The notes: generated by a model not told the origin, from the sequence alone. 54,581 nucleotides of DNA from an uncultured Lachnospiraceae bacterium (GCA_910584845.1 CAJUDH010000023.1:1-54581), one strand, 5' to 3'; positions 34,360 through 43,995 are shown, numbered from the stretch's first letter. A program made the numbers and translations.

Positions 34360-35310
34360 TCATCCCATCCCGGGATTCTTGTCCTTGATAATGGGAGGGA
34401 TCTGAGAGAGCATGTTGTCCACATCTTCAAACATGGCGCTTTTTGTCGTCCCCAGGATGCTGGTCTGGCGGATATGCTTGACTACGTTTTGATGGGAACT
34501 TTTTATTTGGTCAAAAAATTGGCAAATTTGCTGCAAACCCCTTTGGGAATCCATAATGACGCCGGAAATTTCATCCTGTACCGATGCCGCGCCTTCGGCA
34601 GCCGTGGTAATTTTATTAAATGTCTCGTAAGTGCTGTTTACTGTCTGCACGCTATGCCCTAATGCCTGCTGGGAAACGACAATGCTGTCATTGAGCTGGT
34701 TGGTGCCGCGTTCCACGTCATGGATGCCCATGTCTACTTCGCTGGCCAGTTCTTTAATCCTTTCCGCCAGTTCTTTTACCTTTACGGCGACCACGGCAAA
34801 GCCTTTGCCTTCCTGTCCTGCCCTGGCGGCCTCAATGGAGGCGTTAATGGCCAGGATGTTTGTCTGGTCGGCAATGGCCACGATTTTGCCCATGCACTGT
34901 TGTATGCCTTTGACGGCTTCCTGCAGTTGGGAAAATGTGTTTTCCATGTCCTGATAGGACTTTTCCACTTGCAGGGATGTGTCTTTCAGCTCTTCTACTT
35001 TTTCTTTGGCTTCCGAAACGGTTTGGCCAATGGCTTCCCTTACTTCGGAGAATTGGCCGGCCGCCTGATTGATATTGGAAAACGATTCCCCAAAGTCCTG
35101 CAATTTTTCCTGGAAATGGTCGGCTTCCTTTAGTACGCCGGAAAAGGAGGTGTTTATCATGTTCAACTCATATAGGGTATCCACCTCTTTCTGGACCAGT
35201 TCTTTCTGGTATCCCTTCAAGCTGTTGATTACATGCAGGACAGGATAAAGGCTTTTCTCATCGTGTAGCGCCTGGCCAGGCCTGGGCTGGTTTTTTCTAG
35301 AAAACAACAT
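34360..35310 (-). CDS. Soluble chemoreceptor (MCP) signalling protein
   Basis: A 316-residue cytoplasmic chemoreceptor. It has no membrane segment and no recognisable sensor domain. The coiled hairpin carries the signalling tip NASIEAARAGQEGKGFAVVAVKVKELAERI (conserved EAARAG and GFAVVA). The N-terminal ~50 residues include LHDEKSLYPVLHVINSLKGYQ. It starts 12 bases after the FIST gene ends, with AAGGGGGG as ribosome site, so FIST probably supplies the sensing function for this receptor in trans. Confidence 0.88.
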   Translation of the reverse strand: MLFSRKNQPRPGQALHDEKSLYPVLHVINSLKGYQKELVQKEVDTLYELNMINTSFSGVLKEADHFQEKLQDFGESFSNINQAAGQFSEVREAIGQTVSEAKEKVEELKDTSLQVEKSYQDMENTFSQLQEAVKGIQQCMGKIVAIADQTNILAINASIEAARAGQEGKGFAVVAVKVKELAERIKELASEVDMGIHDVERGTNQLNDSIVVSQQALGHSVQTVNSTYETFNKITTAAEGAASVQDEISGVIMDSQRGLQQICQFFDQIKSSHQNVVKHIRQTSILGTTKSAMFEDVDNMLSQIPPIIKDKNPGMG

Positions 35311-35322
35311 TTGGTTCCCCCC

Positions 35323-36378
35323 TTATTCAAATACGGCGCAGGTCATGGACTGGTTGACAAATTGGTTATTGTAATGTTCGCCATACCCTACAAGGCCTGC
35401 GTGATTGCCAAGCGCCGCCATTTCCTGCAGATAAGTCTGCATGTAGTTCCGCTCGCTGTATAATTTGTAGCGGAAAAGGCAGTTTATGGAAAAGACTGCC
35501 GACCGTTTTGGAAAATCTTTGCAGATGGTTTGGATGGTATTCTGGGCAATGGCCTTGTAATCCCCCAGCTCCAATAATATCAAAACGTCAGAATCGTTTA
35601 CCTGGCGGAAACAGGCCAGCGAGTTGCCGTTCACTTCTTTAATCGAAATAATGCAAATCTCGTCTCCGTTGATTTTCCCAAAGGGGTTTTGGAAGGTCTG
35701 GGTCAAGATCTCCTGATCCGTCACGTGGAGGATATTTTGATATACCTGCTTTGCCGGGGTCCCGTTCAACGCCCCGATTATGTAGTTGGCTTTGTCTGTC
35801 CGGGAGGCGATAAAACGGTAATCCCCCATGGGGCGGTATATGTTTTCCTTATAGGTTTTTACCCTTCCGTTCAGGTTTTTCACCAGCCCGTAAGCCACTG
35901 CATCCTGGTAAACCTTGCCGTTGGCTGACACTTTCCCTGCGTCGCCAGTCCCGCCTACCAGTGGGATGCCCCTCTGCCGCAATGCGGAATGGATGGTGGT
36001 CAATACGCAGGCATCGTTCCCCGCGCAAAAATCAATGCAGACGGTATCCTGGCTGGATCCGCCTACGGTTGCCATGTCCTGTTCCAGCCGCCGGATATAT
36101 TTAACCGGCATAACCGATACCTGCTCCAAAACATTGGCCGACGCACGGACCCCATCGGAAAAGGCGATGACGCAAACCCCGTTTTCCACCACCCGGGTAT
36201 CGTAGCCCATCCCGATGCACCCGATACTGGGAACCCCCGGATAAAGGGATTCCAAGGCCTTTACATGTTCCTCAAATTGAATGTTATTGGATAACAGCAT
36301 AATGAATTGGGGCCTACCTAACCCTTGAAGCGCTTCTGCCAGATTCCCGCTTCGGCTCATGCCAAAAAACTGTCTCAT
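35323..36378 (-). CDS. FIST-domain sensory protein
   Basis: A 351-residue protein with FIST_N (about 25-220) and FIST_C (about 225-345) domains. Typical segments are PSIGCIGMGYDTRVV, GVCVIAFSDGVRA, GIPLVGGTGDAG and the C-terminal FSINCLFRYKLYSERN, LVGYGEHYNNQFVNQSM. FIST domains are thought to bind small ligands such as amino acids and often sit beside signalling proteins. There is no membrane segment. It is the first gene of a two-gene unit with the MCP protein and has a promoter with TTGACT and TATAAT. Confidence 0.88.
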   Translation of the reverse strand: MRQFFGMSRSGNLAEALQGLGRPQFIMLLSNNIQFEEHVKALESLYPGVPSIGCIGMGYDTRVVENGVCVIAFSDGVRASANVLEQVSVMPVKYIRRLEQDMATVGGSSQDTVCIDFCAGNDACVLTTIHSALRQRGIPLVGGTGDAGKVSANGKVYQDAVAYGLVKNLNGRVKTYKENIYRPMGDYRFIASRTDKANYIIGALNGTPAKQVYQNILHVTDQEILTQTFQNPFGKINGDEICIISIKEVNGNSLACFRQVNDSDVLILLELGDYKAIAQNTIQTICKDFPKRSAVFSINCLFRYKLYSERNYMQTYLQEMAALGNHAGLVGYGEHYNNQFVNQSMTCAVFE

Positions 36379-36434
36379 GCAGTTGTCCCCTTCCTTATAT
36401 TGTCATGATTATGAAATAATGGATAATCACACTA

Positions 36435-36464
36435 ATTATACTTTAAAATAGTTCATAGAGTCAA
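36435..36464 (-). promoter_or_regulatory. Promoter of the FIST-MCP operon
   Basis: On the minus strand, TTGACT (36464-36459), 18-base spacer, TATAAT (36440-36435). Confidence 0.6.
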
Positions 36465-36564
36465 TATAAATTCCTGTTTAATTATGAACTTGTAATAGCC
36501 TGCTACCGGCATCCGTTATGGGGCGGCAGGGGCCTGCCCTTTGGGCCGGCGTTAAAAAAATATT

Positions 36565-36593
36565 TTGGCTTGCCAATGCCCTTCGGCTATTAT
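36565..36593 (+). promoter_or_regulatory. Promoter of pfp
   Basis: TTGGCT (36565-36570), 17-base spacer, TATTAT (36588-36593), 78 bases upstream of the start. Confidence 0.5.
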
Positions 36594-36670
36594 ACAATAA
36601 AAACATCCGTAAACCGGTAGGTGCAACGTCAAAAGTTGCATGAACGTTTATATGCAAAGGAGACCTGGAA

Positions 36671-37906
36671 ATGAAGAAAAATATCCTTGTAGGACAGTCC
36701 GGCGGGCCTACCGCTGTAATTAACGCAAGCCTTTACGGCGTGATTGCCGAGGGGATGGACCGTTTGGATGAGGTAGAACATGTGTATGGGATGGTCAATG
36801 GGATCGAGGGTTTTTTAAAAGGGAATTACCTGGACCTTTCAGAAGATTTAACACAAAAGGAGCTGGAGCGGATAAAGCTGACCCCTGCCGCCTATTTGGG
36901 CTCTTGCCGCTACAGGCTACCGAAAGATTTGTCCTCCCCCGTATACCCGGAAATATTCCAAAAGCTGGAGGAATTGGACATTGGCTGTTTCCTCTATATC
37001 GGGGGCAATGATTCCATGGATACGGTTGATAAATTGTCCCGGTATGCCCGTCAGGCAGGCTCGCCTGTCCGGTTTATCGGTATCCCCAAAACCGTGGACA
37101 ACGACTTGATGCTGACAGACCACACCCCCGGGTATGGAAGCGCCGCCAAATATGTGGCTTCCACCGTAAGGGAGATTGTCTTGGACGCCTCGGTCTACCA
37201 TCAGCCGGCGGTGACCATCATCGAGCTTATGGGGCGTAATGCAGGCTGGCTTACGGCAGCCAGCGTCCTGGCCAGGAAATATGAGGGGGACAACCCGCTT
37301 TTTGTTTACCTGCCGGAATCGCAATTTGATTTCCAAAAGTTTGCCAAAGATTTGGACGGGGCCCTGCGCCGCCAGCCCAGCGTAGTGGTTTGTGCCTCTG
37401 AAGGGATTTCGGATGCACAAGGCCGGCTGATTTGTGAATACAATGACCAGGCGAAAACAGACAATTTCGGGCATAAAATGTTGACCGGGTGCGGGAAGGT
37501 TTTGGAGGGTTTTGTACAAAGGCATTTTGATATAAAAGTCCGTTCCGTGGAAATAAACGTAAGCCAACGGTGTTCTGGCATGGTGCTCTCGGCCACGGAC
37601 GTGGAAGAAGCCGCCCTTGCCGGTTCCTTTGGCACGCGTGCCGCGCTGGAGGGGGCTACCGGGAAAATGGTGGCGTTTGTGCGTGCGGAAGGCCCCTGTT
37701 ATGGGGTAACGTGTTCCCTGGTGGATGTGGGGCAGGTGTGCAACCAGGAAAAGAGGTTCCCCCTGGATTGGGTCACTGGGGAAGGCAACAACATTTCTGC
37801 CCGGTTTCAGGAGTATGCCCTTCCTTTGATCCAGGGCGAGCCGGCAAGGCCCATGAAGCAAGGGCTTCCGGTGTATGCATACCGCAAACGGGCTTGCGGC
37901 GTTTAA
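36671..37906 (+). CDS. pfp: Pyrophosphate-dependent phosphofructokinase
   Basis: A 411-residue phosphofructokinase phosphorylating fructose 6-phosphate, probably with PPi. It begins ILVGQSGGPTAVINASL. The GGNDS motif (IGGNDSMDTVDKL) and the PKTVDNDL catalytic loop, with a lysine after the proline, are the signs of PPi-type enzymes; ATP-PFK has GGDGS. MGRNAGWLTAASVLA follows. ATG 36671 has AAAGGAGA upstream. The gene has its own promoter and its stop codon lies inside the terminator hairpin. ATP use cannot be fully excluded. Confidence 0.9.
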   Translation: MKKNILVGQSGGPTAVINASLYGVIAEGMDRLDEVEHVYGMVNGIEGFLKGNYLDLSEDLTQKELERIKLTPAAYLGSCRYRLPKDLSSPVYPEIFQKLEELDIGCFLYIGGNDSMDTVDKLSRYARQAGSPVRFIGIPKTVDNDLMLTDHTPGYGSAAKYVASTVREIVLDASVYHQPAVTIIELMGRNAGWLTAASVLARKYEGDNPLFVYLPESQFDFQKFAKDLDGALRRQPSVVVCASEGISDAQGRLICEYNDQAKTDNFGHKMLTGCGKVLEGFVQRHFDIKVRSVEINVSQRCSGMVLSATDVEEAALAGSFGTRAALEGATGKMVAFVRAEGPCYGVTCSLVDVGQVCNQEKRFPLDWVTGEGNNISARFQEYALPLIQGEPARPMKQGLPVYAYRKRACGV

Positions 37907-37925
37907 GCGCCGCAAGCCCGGAAAA
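37890..37925 (+). terminator. Terminator of pfp
   Basis: A 12-bp stem GGGCTTGCGGCG (37890-37901) with CGCCGCAAGCCC (37908-37919) that includes the stop codon in the loop; the tail is T-poor on this strand. Confidence 0.6.
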
Positions 37926-37928
37926 ATG

Positions 37929-37973
37929 AATGCACATGGCATGGATGGGCAAAACCCATGGTTCATGTGCATT
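37929..37973 (-). terminator. Terminator of the sugar ABC operon
   Basis: Outer 10-bp stem AATGCACATG with CATGTGCATT and inner CATGG/CCATG pairing around AAAA; on the minus strand it is followed by CATTTTTCC. Confidence 0.75.
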
Positions 37974-37987
37974 GACGGTTTCTTTTT

Positions 37988-38863
37988 TCAGCCTTTTACC
38001 CCGCCGCCGGTAACGCCTGCGATAATTTTTTCCGACAGGAAAAGATACAGGATAAAGGTGGGCAGGAATACGATGACCACTGCCGCGAACATACCTGCCC
38101 AGTCGCCGGTATATTTCATAGAGTTGATCATGGAATACAACCCTACGGCGATGGGGCGCAGCTGGTCGGAGTTGGCAAAAATCAGGGAGATGAAATACTC
38201 GTTCCAGATATTGATAAAGTTAAAGATGGTGACCGTGATAATCCCCGGCTGGGCCATGGGGAGCATAATCAGCCAGAAAGTCTTGGTAGGCGGGCACCCG
38301 TCAATGGCGGCAGCTTCCTCAAAAGCCCGGGACAGGTTGCCGAAAAAGGTCATAAGGAATATCGTAGTGTAAGGGACGTTAATGCCGATGTATAAAAAGA
38401 TCAGTAAAACAGCATTGCTCATTACGTGGTTCAGGATCCCCAAATTTGCTACGATCCCAAAAAGGGGAAGCACAATCATGACCACCGGGACGCCCATGGC
38501 GGATACAAAACCGGTCTGAATCAGCTTATTGCCCGGGAATACAAAACGGGCCAGGACATAAGCGGCCGGGGCGCAGATCAGGATCAGCAGGATACAGGAA
38601 ATAACCGAGTATATCAGGGAGTTGCGGAAAATCCCTGCTACGTCAGAATTGACCCATGCTTTCACATAATTTTCAAAGTGGGGCCCGGAGGCCAGCAATT
38701 GGTTGGAGAATATTTCCTTGGTGGTGGAAAAACTGGCCAGCAGTACCCACCCCAGCAAAATGAAGGTGAAGGAAATCCAGAGGAGCAGGATTATGTATCC
38801 AGGGGCAAGGCGCAGCTCTTTTTTCCAATTGACCGGTTCATGGTGTTTTTTTATTTTTGCCAT
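37988..38863 (-). CDS. Sugar ABC permease, MalG type
   Basis: A 291-residue inner membrane permease with about six helices and the EAA loop FEEAAAIDGCPPTKTFWLIMLPM that contacts the ATPase. It pairs with the MalF-type permease 15 bases upstream. Together with the binding protein it should import an oligosaccharide, here probably galacto-N-biose or lacto-N-biose given the phosphorylase gene. No ATPase gene is in the window, so the system likely uses a shared MsmK-like ATPase. The ribosome site AAAGGAGGCG is just upstream. Confidence 0.9.
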   Translation of the reverse strand: MAKIKKHHEPVNWKKELRLAPGYIILLLWISFTFILLGWVLLASFSTTKEIFSNQLLASGPHFENYVKAWVNSDVAGIFRNSLIYSVISCILLILICAPAAYVLARFVFPGNKLIQTGFVSAMGVPVVMIVLPLFGIVANLGILNHVMSNAVLLIFLYIGINVPYTTIFLMTFFGNLSRAFEEAAAIDGCPPTKTFWLIMLPMAQPGIITVTIFNFINIWNEYFISLIFANSDQLRPIAVGLYSMINSMKYTGDWAGMFAAVVIVFLPTFILYLFLSEKIIAGVTGGGVKG

Positions 38864-38878
38864 AAGTTTCGCCTCCTT

Positions 38879-39784
38879 TTAGAATTCCAGGTCGTCGTCC
38901 CGAAGCAGGTGGTTGCACAGCCAGAACACGGCTACCACGCAGACGCTAAGCAGTACGCCAATGGCGGCCCCCAGGCCGGAGTTGCGTTCTGTGATACTGT
39001 TGCCTGCGCCGAAAATCTGCATATACATATAAACCATGGGCGTGATGGTCTGGGTGTCTGCCGTAACGGTAGAAAACAGTTGGGACCACACGAAGAACCC
39101 AACACTGGTAACGCTCCACATGGTAATGTTCGTTTTGAAAACGCCTTTTAACAAAGGCAGGGTGATATAACGGAACTGGTTGACTTTATTGGCGCCATCT
39201 AAGGTAGCAGCTTCAAAGTAATCGGAGCTGATACGCTCGATGCCGCTGGCAAATATAAGCATATGGTACCCTACCATCCCAAAACAATAAGCCAGCAAAA
39301 GGGCCAGAAATTTGTGGTCATTGTCCAGCCATTGTACCTTGGCCAAGGAGGTCAGGCCCAGATTGGTAAATACCGTTTTTAGGAGCCCGAATTTGGGGCT
39401 GTATACATACTGGAGCCACATGGTAGCCAAGGCAACCGCACTGACGATATTGGGCAGGTAAATGACCGCCCGGAAAAAGCTTTTAAAGCGGATGCCGCTG
39501 GTAATGACTACGGCAAAAAGCAGTGCCAGCGACATGACGATGATGCCGCCTATAAGCCAGATTCGAAAAAGGTTCCACATGGAAATGCGGAACAGGCTGG
39601 TATTGGCAAGCCGGATAAAATTGGACAAACCGGTAAATTGCCAATTGGCCACCGGGTCCGTGATACCGTCAATCTTGAAGAAACTCATAATGATGGTACG
39701 GATGATGGGATATAAGAATATAATGGAAAACATCAATACTGCCGGTGTCAGGAACAGTATAATCATGCCTCTATTGCGTTTCAT
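38879..39784 (-). CDS. Sugar ABC permease, MalF type
   Basis: A 301-residue permease with six helices (first at about 7-28). The EAA loop is YFEAATLDGANKVNQFRYITLPLL. It is the first permease after the binding protein, separated from it by a terminator-like hairpin. It ends DDDLEF and is followed by its MalG-type partner. The ribosome site GGGGGAAAC lies before the ATG at 39784. Confidence 0.9.
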   Translation of the reverse strand: MKRNRGMIILFLTPAVLMFSIIFLYPIIRTIIMSFFKIDGITDPVANWQFTGLSNFIRLANTSLFRISMWNLFRIWLIGGIIVMSLALLFAVVITSGIRFKSFFRAVIYLPNIVSAVALATMWLQYVYSPKFGLLKTVFTNLGLTSLAKVQWLDNDHKFLALLLAYCFGMVGYHMLIFASGIERISSDYFEAATLDGANKVNQFRYITLPLLKGVFKTNITMWSVTSVGFFVWSQLFSTVTADTQTITPMVYMYMQIFGAGNSITERNSGLGAAIGVLLSVCVVAVFWLCNHLLRDDDLEF

Positions 39785-39847
39785 CCCGGTTTCCCCCTTT
39801 CCTAAAGATAAAACACGATTTTATAGTTTTTGGATAATAGAGTATAA

Positions 39848-39876
39848 AAAGGCGGCAGCTTGCACCTGCCGCCTTT
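39848..39876 (-). terminator. Attenuating hairpin between binding protein and permeases
   Basis: 11-bp perfect stem AAAGGCGGCAG with CTGCCGCCTTT and a minus-strand T run. Partial termination here would give more binding protein than permease, as common in such operons. Confidence 0.75.
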
Positions 39877-39885
39877 CTGATAACG

Positions 39886-41199
39886 TTAATTGCCTGCTTT
39901 CTTCAAAGCATCCACAAAGCCTTGGGCATCCATGCTGCCGCCGCAAAGTTTCAGGAAGTTTTCCTTAATGATGGGAGTCATATCGGCATTCGCCTCGGCG
40001 CCGGCTGCCCATGGGTAACGGGTAGTCATGCTGTCCATAACCGGCTTCACGCAGGCGATCAGCTCCGGCCATTCGGAATTGTTGGAGTCTGCCGGGATAC
40101 CGATGGACAGTTCGGAAAGCATCTTGTCAAACTCACCCTGGGTGATGTAGCAGATCAGTTTAAACGCGTTTTCTGCGTTCTGGGAATCTTTATTGATAGC
40201 CAATACCTGGGCGCCATAGTTAGCGGCATCCACTCCGTCGGTCCCGCCTTCTACGGCCGGGTAGCTGAAGCATCCCCATACAAAATCGTCCCCGGCCATG
40301 TCTTTTACCTCATTAGGCAGCCAGGAACCGTTTAAGTACATGGCAGCCGTCCCCATAGCCAGTTCCTGGTTTTGCCCTGCCGGCCATACGTTGGAAGCGA
40401 TGGTATCGGAGAAATAGCCCTTGCTGGCAAAATCGGCATACGCTTCTGCGGTGGCAATTACAGACGGGTCATCCCACTGGCCGCCTTTTACGATTTCTTC
40501 CGTTTTGGGCTCGCCTACCAGGCGGGACATATGATAGCCAAACATGCAGGTGATGTAGGCATCGTCACAGGTGATAGGGGTATATCCGGCTTCTTTAATC
40601 TTGGCGCAGGCAGCATCCAGCTCCGCCCAAGTGGTTGGGGCCGCGGTAATTCCCACTTCGTCAAAAATAGACTGGTTGTAGAAAAACGCAAATACATTAG
40701 GCTGATAGGGGATGGACTTTAAGGTGCCCCCGCCTACTTCGCGGCAGGCCGCTATCAGCCCGGCATTGGCGGTGGCCTCATAGTCGGCGCCCTTTGCCAG
40801 GTCTTCCAGGTCCATTAGGTATTGGCCCCAGGTAGTATTGACCCGGTCAATATCTTCGTCAAATAAGTCGATGTTGGTCCCTGCGTCCAGTGCCGGCTGC
40901 AGGCCTTCGCGGATACCCGTGCGGCCTTTGAACTGCAGGTCTACGCTTATGCCCGTGTCAGCGGTAAACTGTTCCACTGCTGCCTGGATCGCCTGCCCTT
41001 GGGGTTCTGTGGCTTCCCACATGGACCAGTACACCAGCCCGCTGCCGTCCCCCGCCGGTTGTGCGTCCCCTCCCTGGTTGTCTGCCGCCGTAGTCCCCGG
41101 GGCGGCCGTTGTGCCTGCCGTCTGCCCGCCTCCGCCGCATGCGGCCAGTGAGACAGCCATAGCTGTTGTCAGAGCCAGTGCCATAACTTTTTTCCTCAT
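39886..41199 (-). CDS. Sugar-binding lipoprotein of an ABC importer
   Basis: A 437-residue extracellular solute-binding protein. The signal peptide ends in the lipobox LAAC (about residue 20), followed by a Gly/Ala/Thr-rich linker. The mature part is a family 1 sugar-binding fold (FTADTGISVDLQFKGRTGIREG, FYNQSIFDEVGI, MGTAAMYLNGSWLP). By context it binds a host-glycan disaccharide such as lacto-N-biose or galacto-N-biose. The ribosome site GAGGAGG is eight bases before the ATG. The 213-base gap before it holds a paired operator-like repeat, so this gene probably has its own promoter. Confidence 0.9.
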   Translation of the reverse strand: MRKKVMALALTTAMAVSLAACGGGGQTAGTTAAPGTTAADNQGGDAQPAGDGSGLVYWSMWEATEPQGQAIQAAVEQFTADTGISVDLQFKGRTGIREGLQPALDAGTNIDLFDEDIDRVNTTWGQYLMDLEDLAKGADYEATANAGLIAACREVGGGTLKSIPYQPNVFAFFYNQSIFDEVGITAAPTTWAELDAACAKIKEAGYTPITCDDAYITCMFGYHMSRLVGEPKTEEIVKGGQWDDPSVIATAEAYADFASKGYFSDTIASNVWPAGQNQELAMGTAAMYLNGSWLPNEVKDMAGDDFVWGCFSYPAVEGGTDGVDAANYGAQVLAINKDSQNAENAFKLICYITQGEFDKMLSELSIGIPADSNNSEWPELIACVKPVMDSMTTRYPWAAGAEANADMTPIIKENFLKLCGGSMDAQGFVDALKKAGN

Positions 41200-41273
41200 A
41201 AAAATGTCCTCCTCTTTTTTATATCGTCTTCTTATGTACTCATATTGTTAGTATAGTCAAATTGCACAGAAAA

Positions 41274-41305
41274 ATATTTGCACAATTGACCTTTATATTT
41301 GTACA
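41274..41305 (-). promoter_or_regulatory. Putative AraC operator before the binding-protein gene
   Basis: Two copies of ATATTTGYACA (41274-41284 and 41295-41305, plus-strand reading) start exactly 21 bases apart. The same arrangement is found at 47419-47451. It is 75 bases upstream of the start codon. Confidence 0.6.
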
Positions 41306-41411
41306 TTAATGCATTTATGGTGAAATTGCATAGATGCATTCCATTATTAGATAGGCTAATATTTAATTTTGCCAACGATTTTTCATGAGTGTTTTACCGG
41401 AATTTTAATAT

Positions 41412-43580
41412 TCACGAACCTATGGTTTTCCAAAGCACCTGGCCGCCTTCCAGGGTCAACCCACAGGCATGCCCTTTTCCGTCATAGGCTAAGGTGTGCT
41501 GCGGTTCCCCGGAATTGTTGACTATGGCATATAGCCCCCTGTCCGGATAGGCATGGACCTCGCACAGTGGGTTTTGCGCAAACCACCGTTTCATATTAGC
41601 TTCTTGCCCGGCGCTGTAATAAAGGCTGCGGATCAGGAGACGGGTGTTTTCATAGCTATAGGGGAGCCCGGCCAGGTAGACGCCCCTCCCTTTTCCGTAC
41701 CGGTGGGCGCTTATATGTACCTCTCCGTCAGAAAATTCCACGATTTCCGTATCCTTGGACAAGGCATAGACATTCTTGATCCCCTCGCCGAAATCAAAGG
41801 GCCCTTTCCGGTCTTCCTTGAGGAAATGGATGTTTTGCCCACTGGTGAAATATTTATCCGTGGAAAGGCTAAAGCCAAGCTCCTGGTCAACCCCCAGCAC
41901 GTCCGCCAGCTGGAAGCAGCGCCCGCCAAAATGGGCCGCCGTAGGCTCACCGATCCCGACAAAGCCTCCTCCCTGCCAGACAAATTGGCGGATTGCGGCC
42001 ACAACCTTGGCATCCAGCCATTGGTGCCCGCCGGAAAATGCCGTTCCGGCTGCCCCGGCGTTGATGATAACATCCACATCTTTTGGGACCCCCGTTTCCC
42101 GGATATCTTCAAAACTTAAGAACACCACGTCTACGCTTGCCCCGCTTAAGGATTCCAGCACTCCGAAATAGGAATACGTTTGCTTATACCAGAGGGCGTG
42201 GGCCACCATAAACGCCTGCCAGGCGCGCAGCTGCCCCCAGCAGTTGAGCACGGCCACTTTTAGCCCGCAGTAAGGCCGGCAGCCGACGATATTGCCATAG
42301 ATCTCACGGAATTCGTCTGTCACTTGTTCGATATAATCTACAAATGCCGGAAATTTATAGGCCAGGCTTAAATATCCGCCATAGCCGATCCGGTCTACCG
42401 GTTTTCGCATAAGCGCCCTTCTGGCCCCCAGCCAGTTTTCCCTGGCCTCCACACAAGGGTCGTTGCCTTCATGGAAGGTATCCGGGAAGAAATAGGGGAG
42501 AAACCGGCCTTCCGTATAGCGCACGCCGGGAATATCGGAGATGAGGCGCAGGGTAGCCCCGCCTCCAACACTGCCCACCACCGCGTCAAGGCCGATTTCC
42601 GGGAAATATTTCCCATAGGGTTCGGTCCCGATCCAGTTGTCCCCAAGGAACATCATGGCCTCCCGGCCGGCCTCGTGGACCAAGTCCACCAGCTCCCGGG
42701 CTTTTTTTGCCACAAAACGCTGGACAAAGTCCATGTAGTCCAGGTAATGCCTTGTGGGGACACGGAAAGTGGAATTGTAATAGCCGTTGTCTACAATATC
42801 CTCCGGCCTTAACCGGTATCCATATTCTTGTTCAAATTCTTCCAGGGCCTTTACCGAGACCGTGGCCCCATAACCGAACCAGTCTACAAATTTTTCTTTG
42901 GCCTGGTCATTGAACACCAAGGTAAAATGGTAGAAAAAGGTGGTAAACCGGACTACGTCTGTCCGGGGGTTGTCCTTTAGCCACTGGACAAGGTACTCTT
43001 TTGCGAACTGCCCCGACGCGGGCTGGCGCACGTCAAAAGGGATCTCATGGGGTTTGTCCCCCCAGCTGTTGGTAATGTGGTTGTACATCTGGGTAGGGTC
43101 CCAGATGGCATAAACCAGGAAAGACACCGTATATTCATGAAACGGCCGGGCGTTGTTGACTACTACCACGTCCCGTTCCTGGTTTACCGTCCAGTTTTCG
43201 GGGGCCACGGTTTCCCCGGAGGTCCGGTCCATGACTTCCCACCAGCGTTTCTGGTCGTGGAAGTAATCCGGGACTACCTGCTGGTTAAAATACCCTTCCA
43301 TAAATGGGATTTCCACTGTCTCGTCTACAGACGTCACCCTGGGGCTCATCAAATACAGCTGCTGGCATTCCTCCATATGCCCTTTGGCAAATTCATTATG
43401 GCCCCTGGCAACAAAATATGTGGTGTAGACCGCCGCGTCCAAAGCCTTAATTTCCTCCGGAAGCTTTGTACCGTCGCTGTCCCGCAAAGCGTCCGCCCCC
43501 CAGCGGCCCATGATTTCTTTTGTTTCCTCCAGAAAGCCCCCCTCGCTGGGGAGTGTAACCCTACCTTTGGTTTTTGCCAT
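41412..43580 (-). CDS. lnpA: GH112 galacto-N-biose/lacto-N-biose phosphorylase
   Basis: A 722-residue cytoplasmic phosphorylase of family GH112, which uses phosphate to split Gal-beta-1,3-HexNAc into galactose 1-phosphate and N-acetylglucosamine or N-acetylgalactosamine. The length is normal. Recognised segments: GRVTLPSEGGFLEETKEIM, MSPRVTSVDETVEIPFM, FLGDNWIGTEPYGKYF, GLDAVVGSVGGGATLRLIS and GGGFVGIGEPTAAHF. Neighbouring N-acetylhexosamine kinase and nucleotidyltransferase genes favour GNB/LNB over the galactosyl-rhamnose activity seen in some clostridial members. The ribosome site AAGGAGG lies nine bases before the ATG. Confidence 0.93.
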   Translation of the reverse strand: MAKTKGRVTLPSEGGFLEETKEIMGRWGADALRDSDGTKLPEEIKALDAAVYTTYFVARGHNEFAKGHMEECQQLYLMSPRVTSVDETVEIPFMEGYFNQQVVPDYFHDQKRWWEVMDRTSGETVAPENWTVNQERDVVVVNNARPFHEYTVSFLVYAIWDPTQMYNHITNSWGDKPHEIPFDVRQPASGQFAKEYLVQWLKDNPRTDVVRFTTFFYHFTLVFNDQAKEKFVDWFGYGATVSVKALEEFEQEYGYRLRPEDIVDNGYYNSTFRVPTRHYLDYMDFVQRFVAKKARELVDLVHEAGREAMMFLGDNWIGTEPYGKYFPEIGLDAVVGSVGGGATLRLISDIPGVRYTEGRFLPYFFPDTFHEGNDPCVEARENWLGARRALMRKPVDRIGYGGYLSLAYKFPAFVDYIEQVTDEFREIYGNIVGCRPYCGLKVAVLNCWGQLRAWQAFMVAHALWYKQTYSYFGVLESLSGASVDVVFLSFEDIRETGVPKDVDVIINAGAAGTAFSGGHQWLDAKVVAAIRQFVWQGGGFVGIGEPTAAHFGGRCFQLADVLGVDQELGFSLSTDKYFTSGQNIHFLKEDRKGPFDFGEGIKNVYALSKDTEIVEFSDGEVHISAHRYGKGRGVYLAGLPYSYENTRLLIRSLYYSAGQEANMKRWFAQNPLCEVHAYPDRGLYAIVNNSGEPQHTLAYDGKGHACGLTLEGGQVLWKTIGS

Positions 43581-43995
43581 TTTTTATCCTCCTTAATTCT
43601 TATAGCGCTCCCGTAAACCATTATATACCGGCCTTTGCGGCTGATTTTCCGCCAGGGCGTACAAATTGGGCCAACACAGCCTTAGGGTACGCCTTTTATA
43701 TATTTGCGCGCATTTGATAAAAACATCCCGCCTAAGCCGATGGGCCAACAGCCTGTCAGAAAATCCGTTTGGTGCGGTTTCCCCGGCGGCCGGTGGCCGG
43801 TACAGGGGCGTTAGGGCCGGGTCAACCGAAATTTTTTATAATCTTTAAAACCCCCAATGACAATTTTGCCCCGATTATATATAATAAGGGAAAAGCAAAG
43901 GGGCCCCAGGCCATGCCCTTTTAACCAGTTGTATCCGGGGCTTACCTTAGCCCGAAGGGGCTTTGTATACCAGGCCTATAGCCGTGCAAGGCGCC
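43581..43995. other. Upstream region of lnpA
   Basis: No gene is supported. A degenerate half-site TATATTTGCGCGC is at 43699-43711, similar to the AraC operators elsewhere but without a 21-bp partner. TTATATA occurs at 43621 as a possible -10 for lnpA. Confidence 0.35.

Noticed and set aside
43656..43711. A second AraC half-site pair before lnpA
   Set aside because: The two partial matches are about 47 bases apart rather than 21, and both deviate from the consensus.
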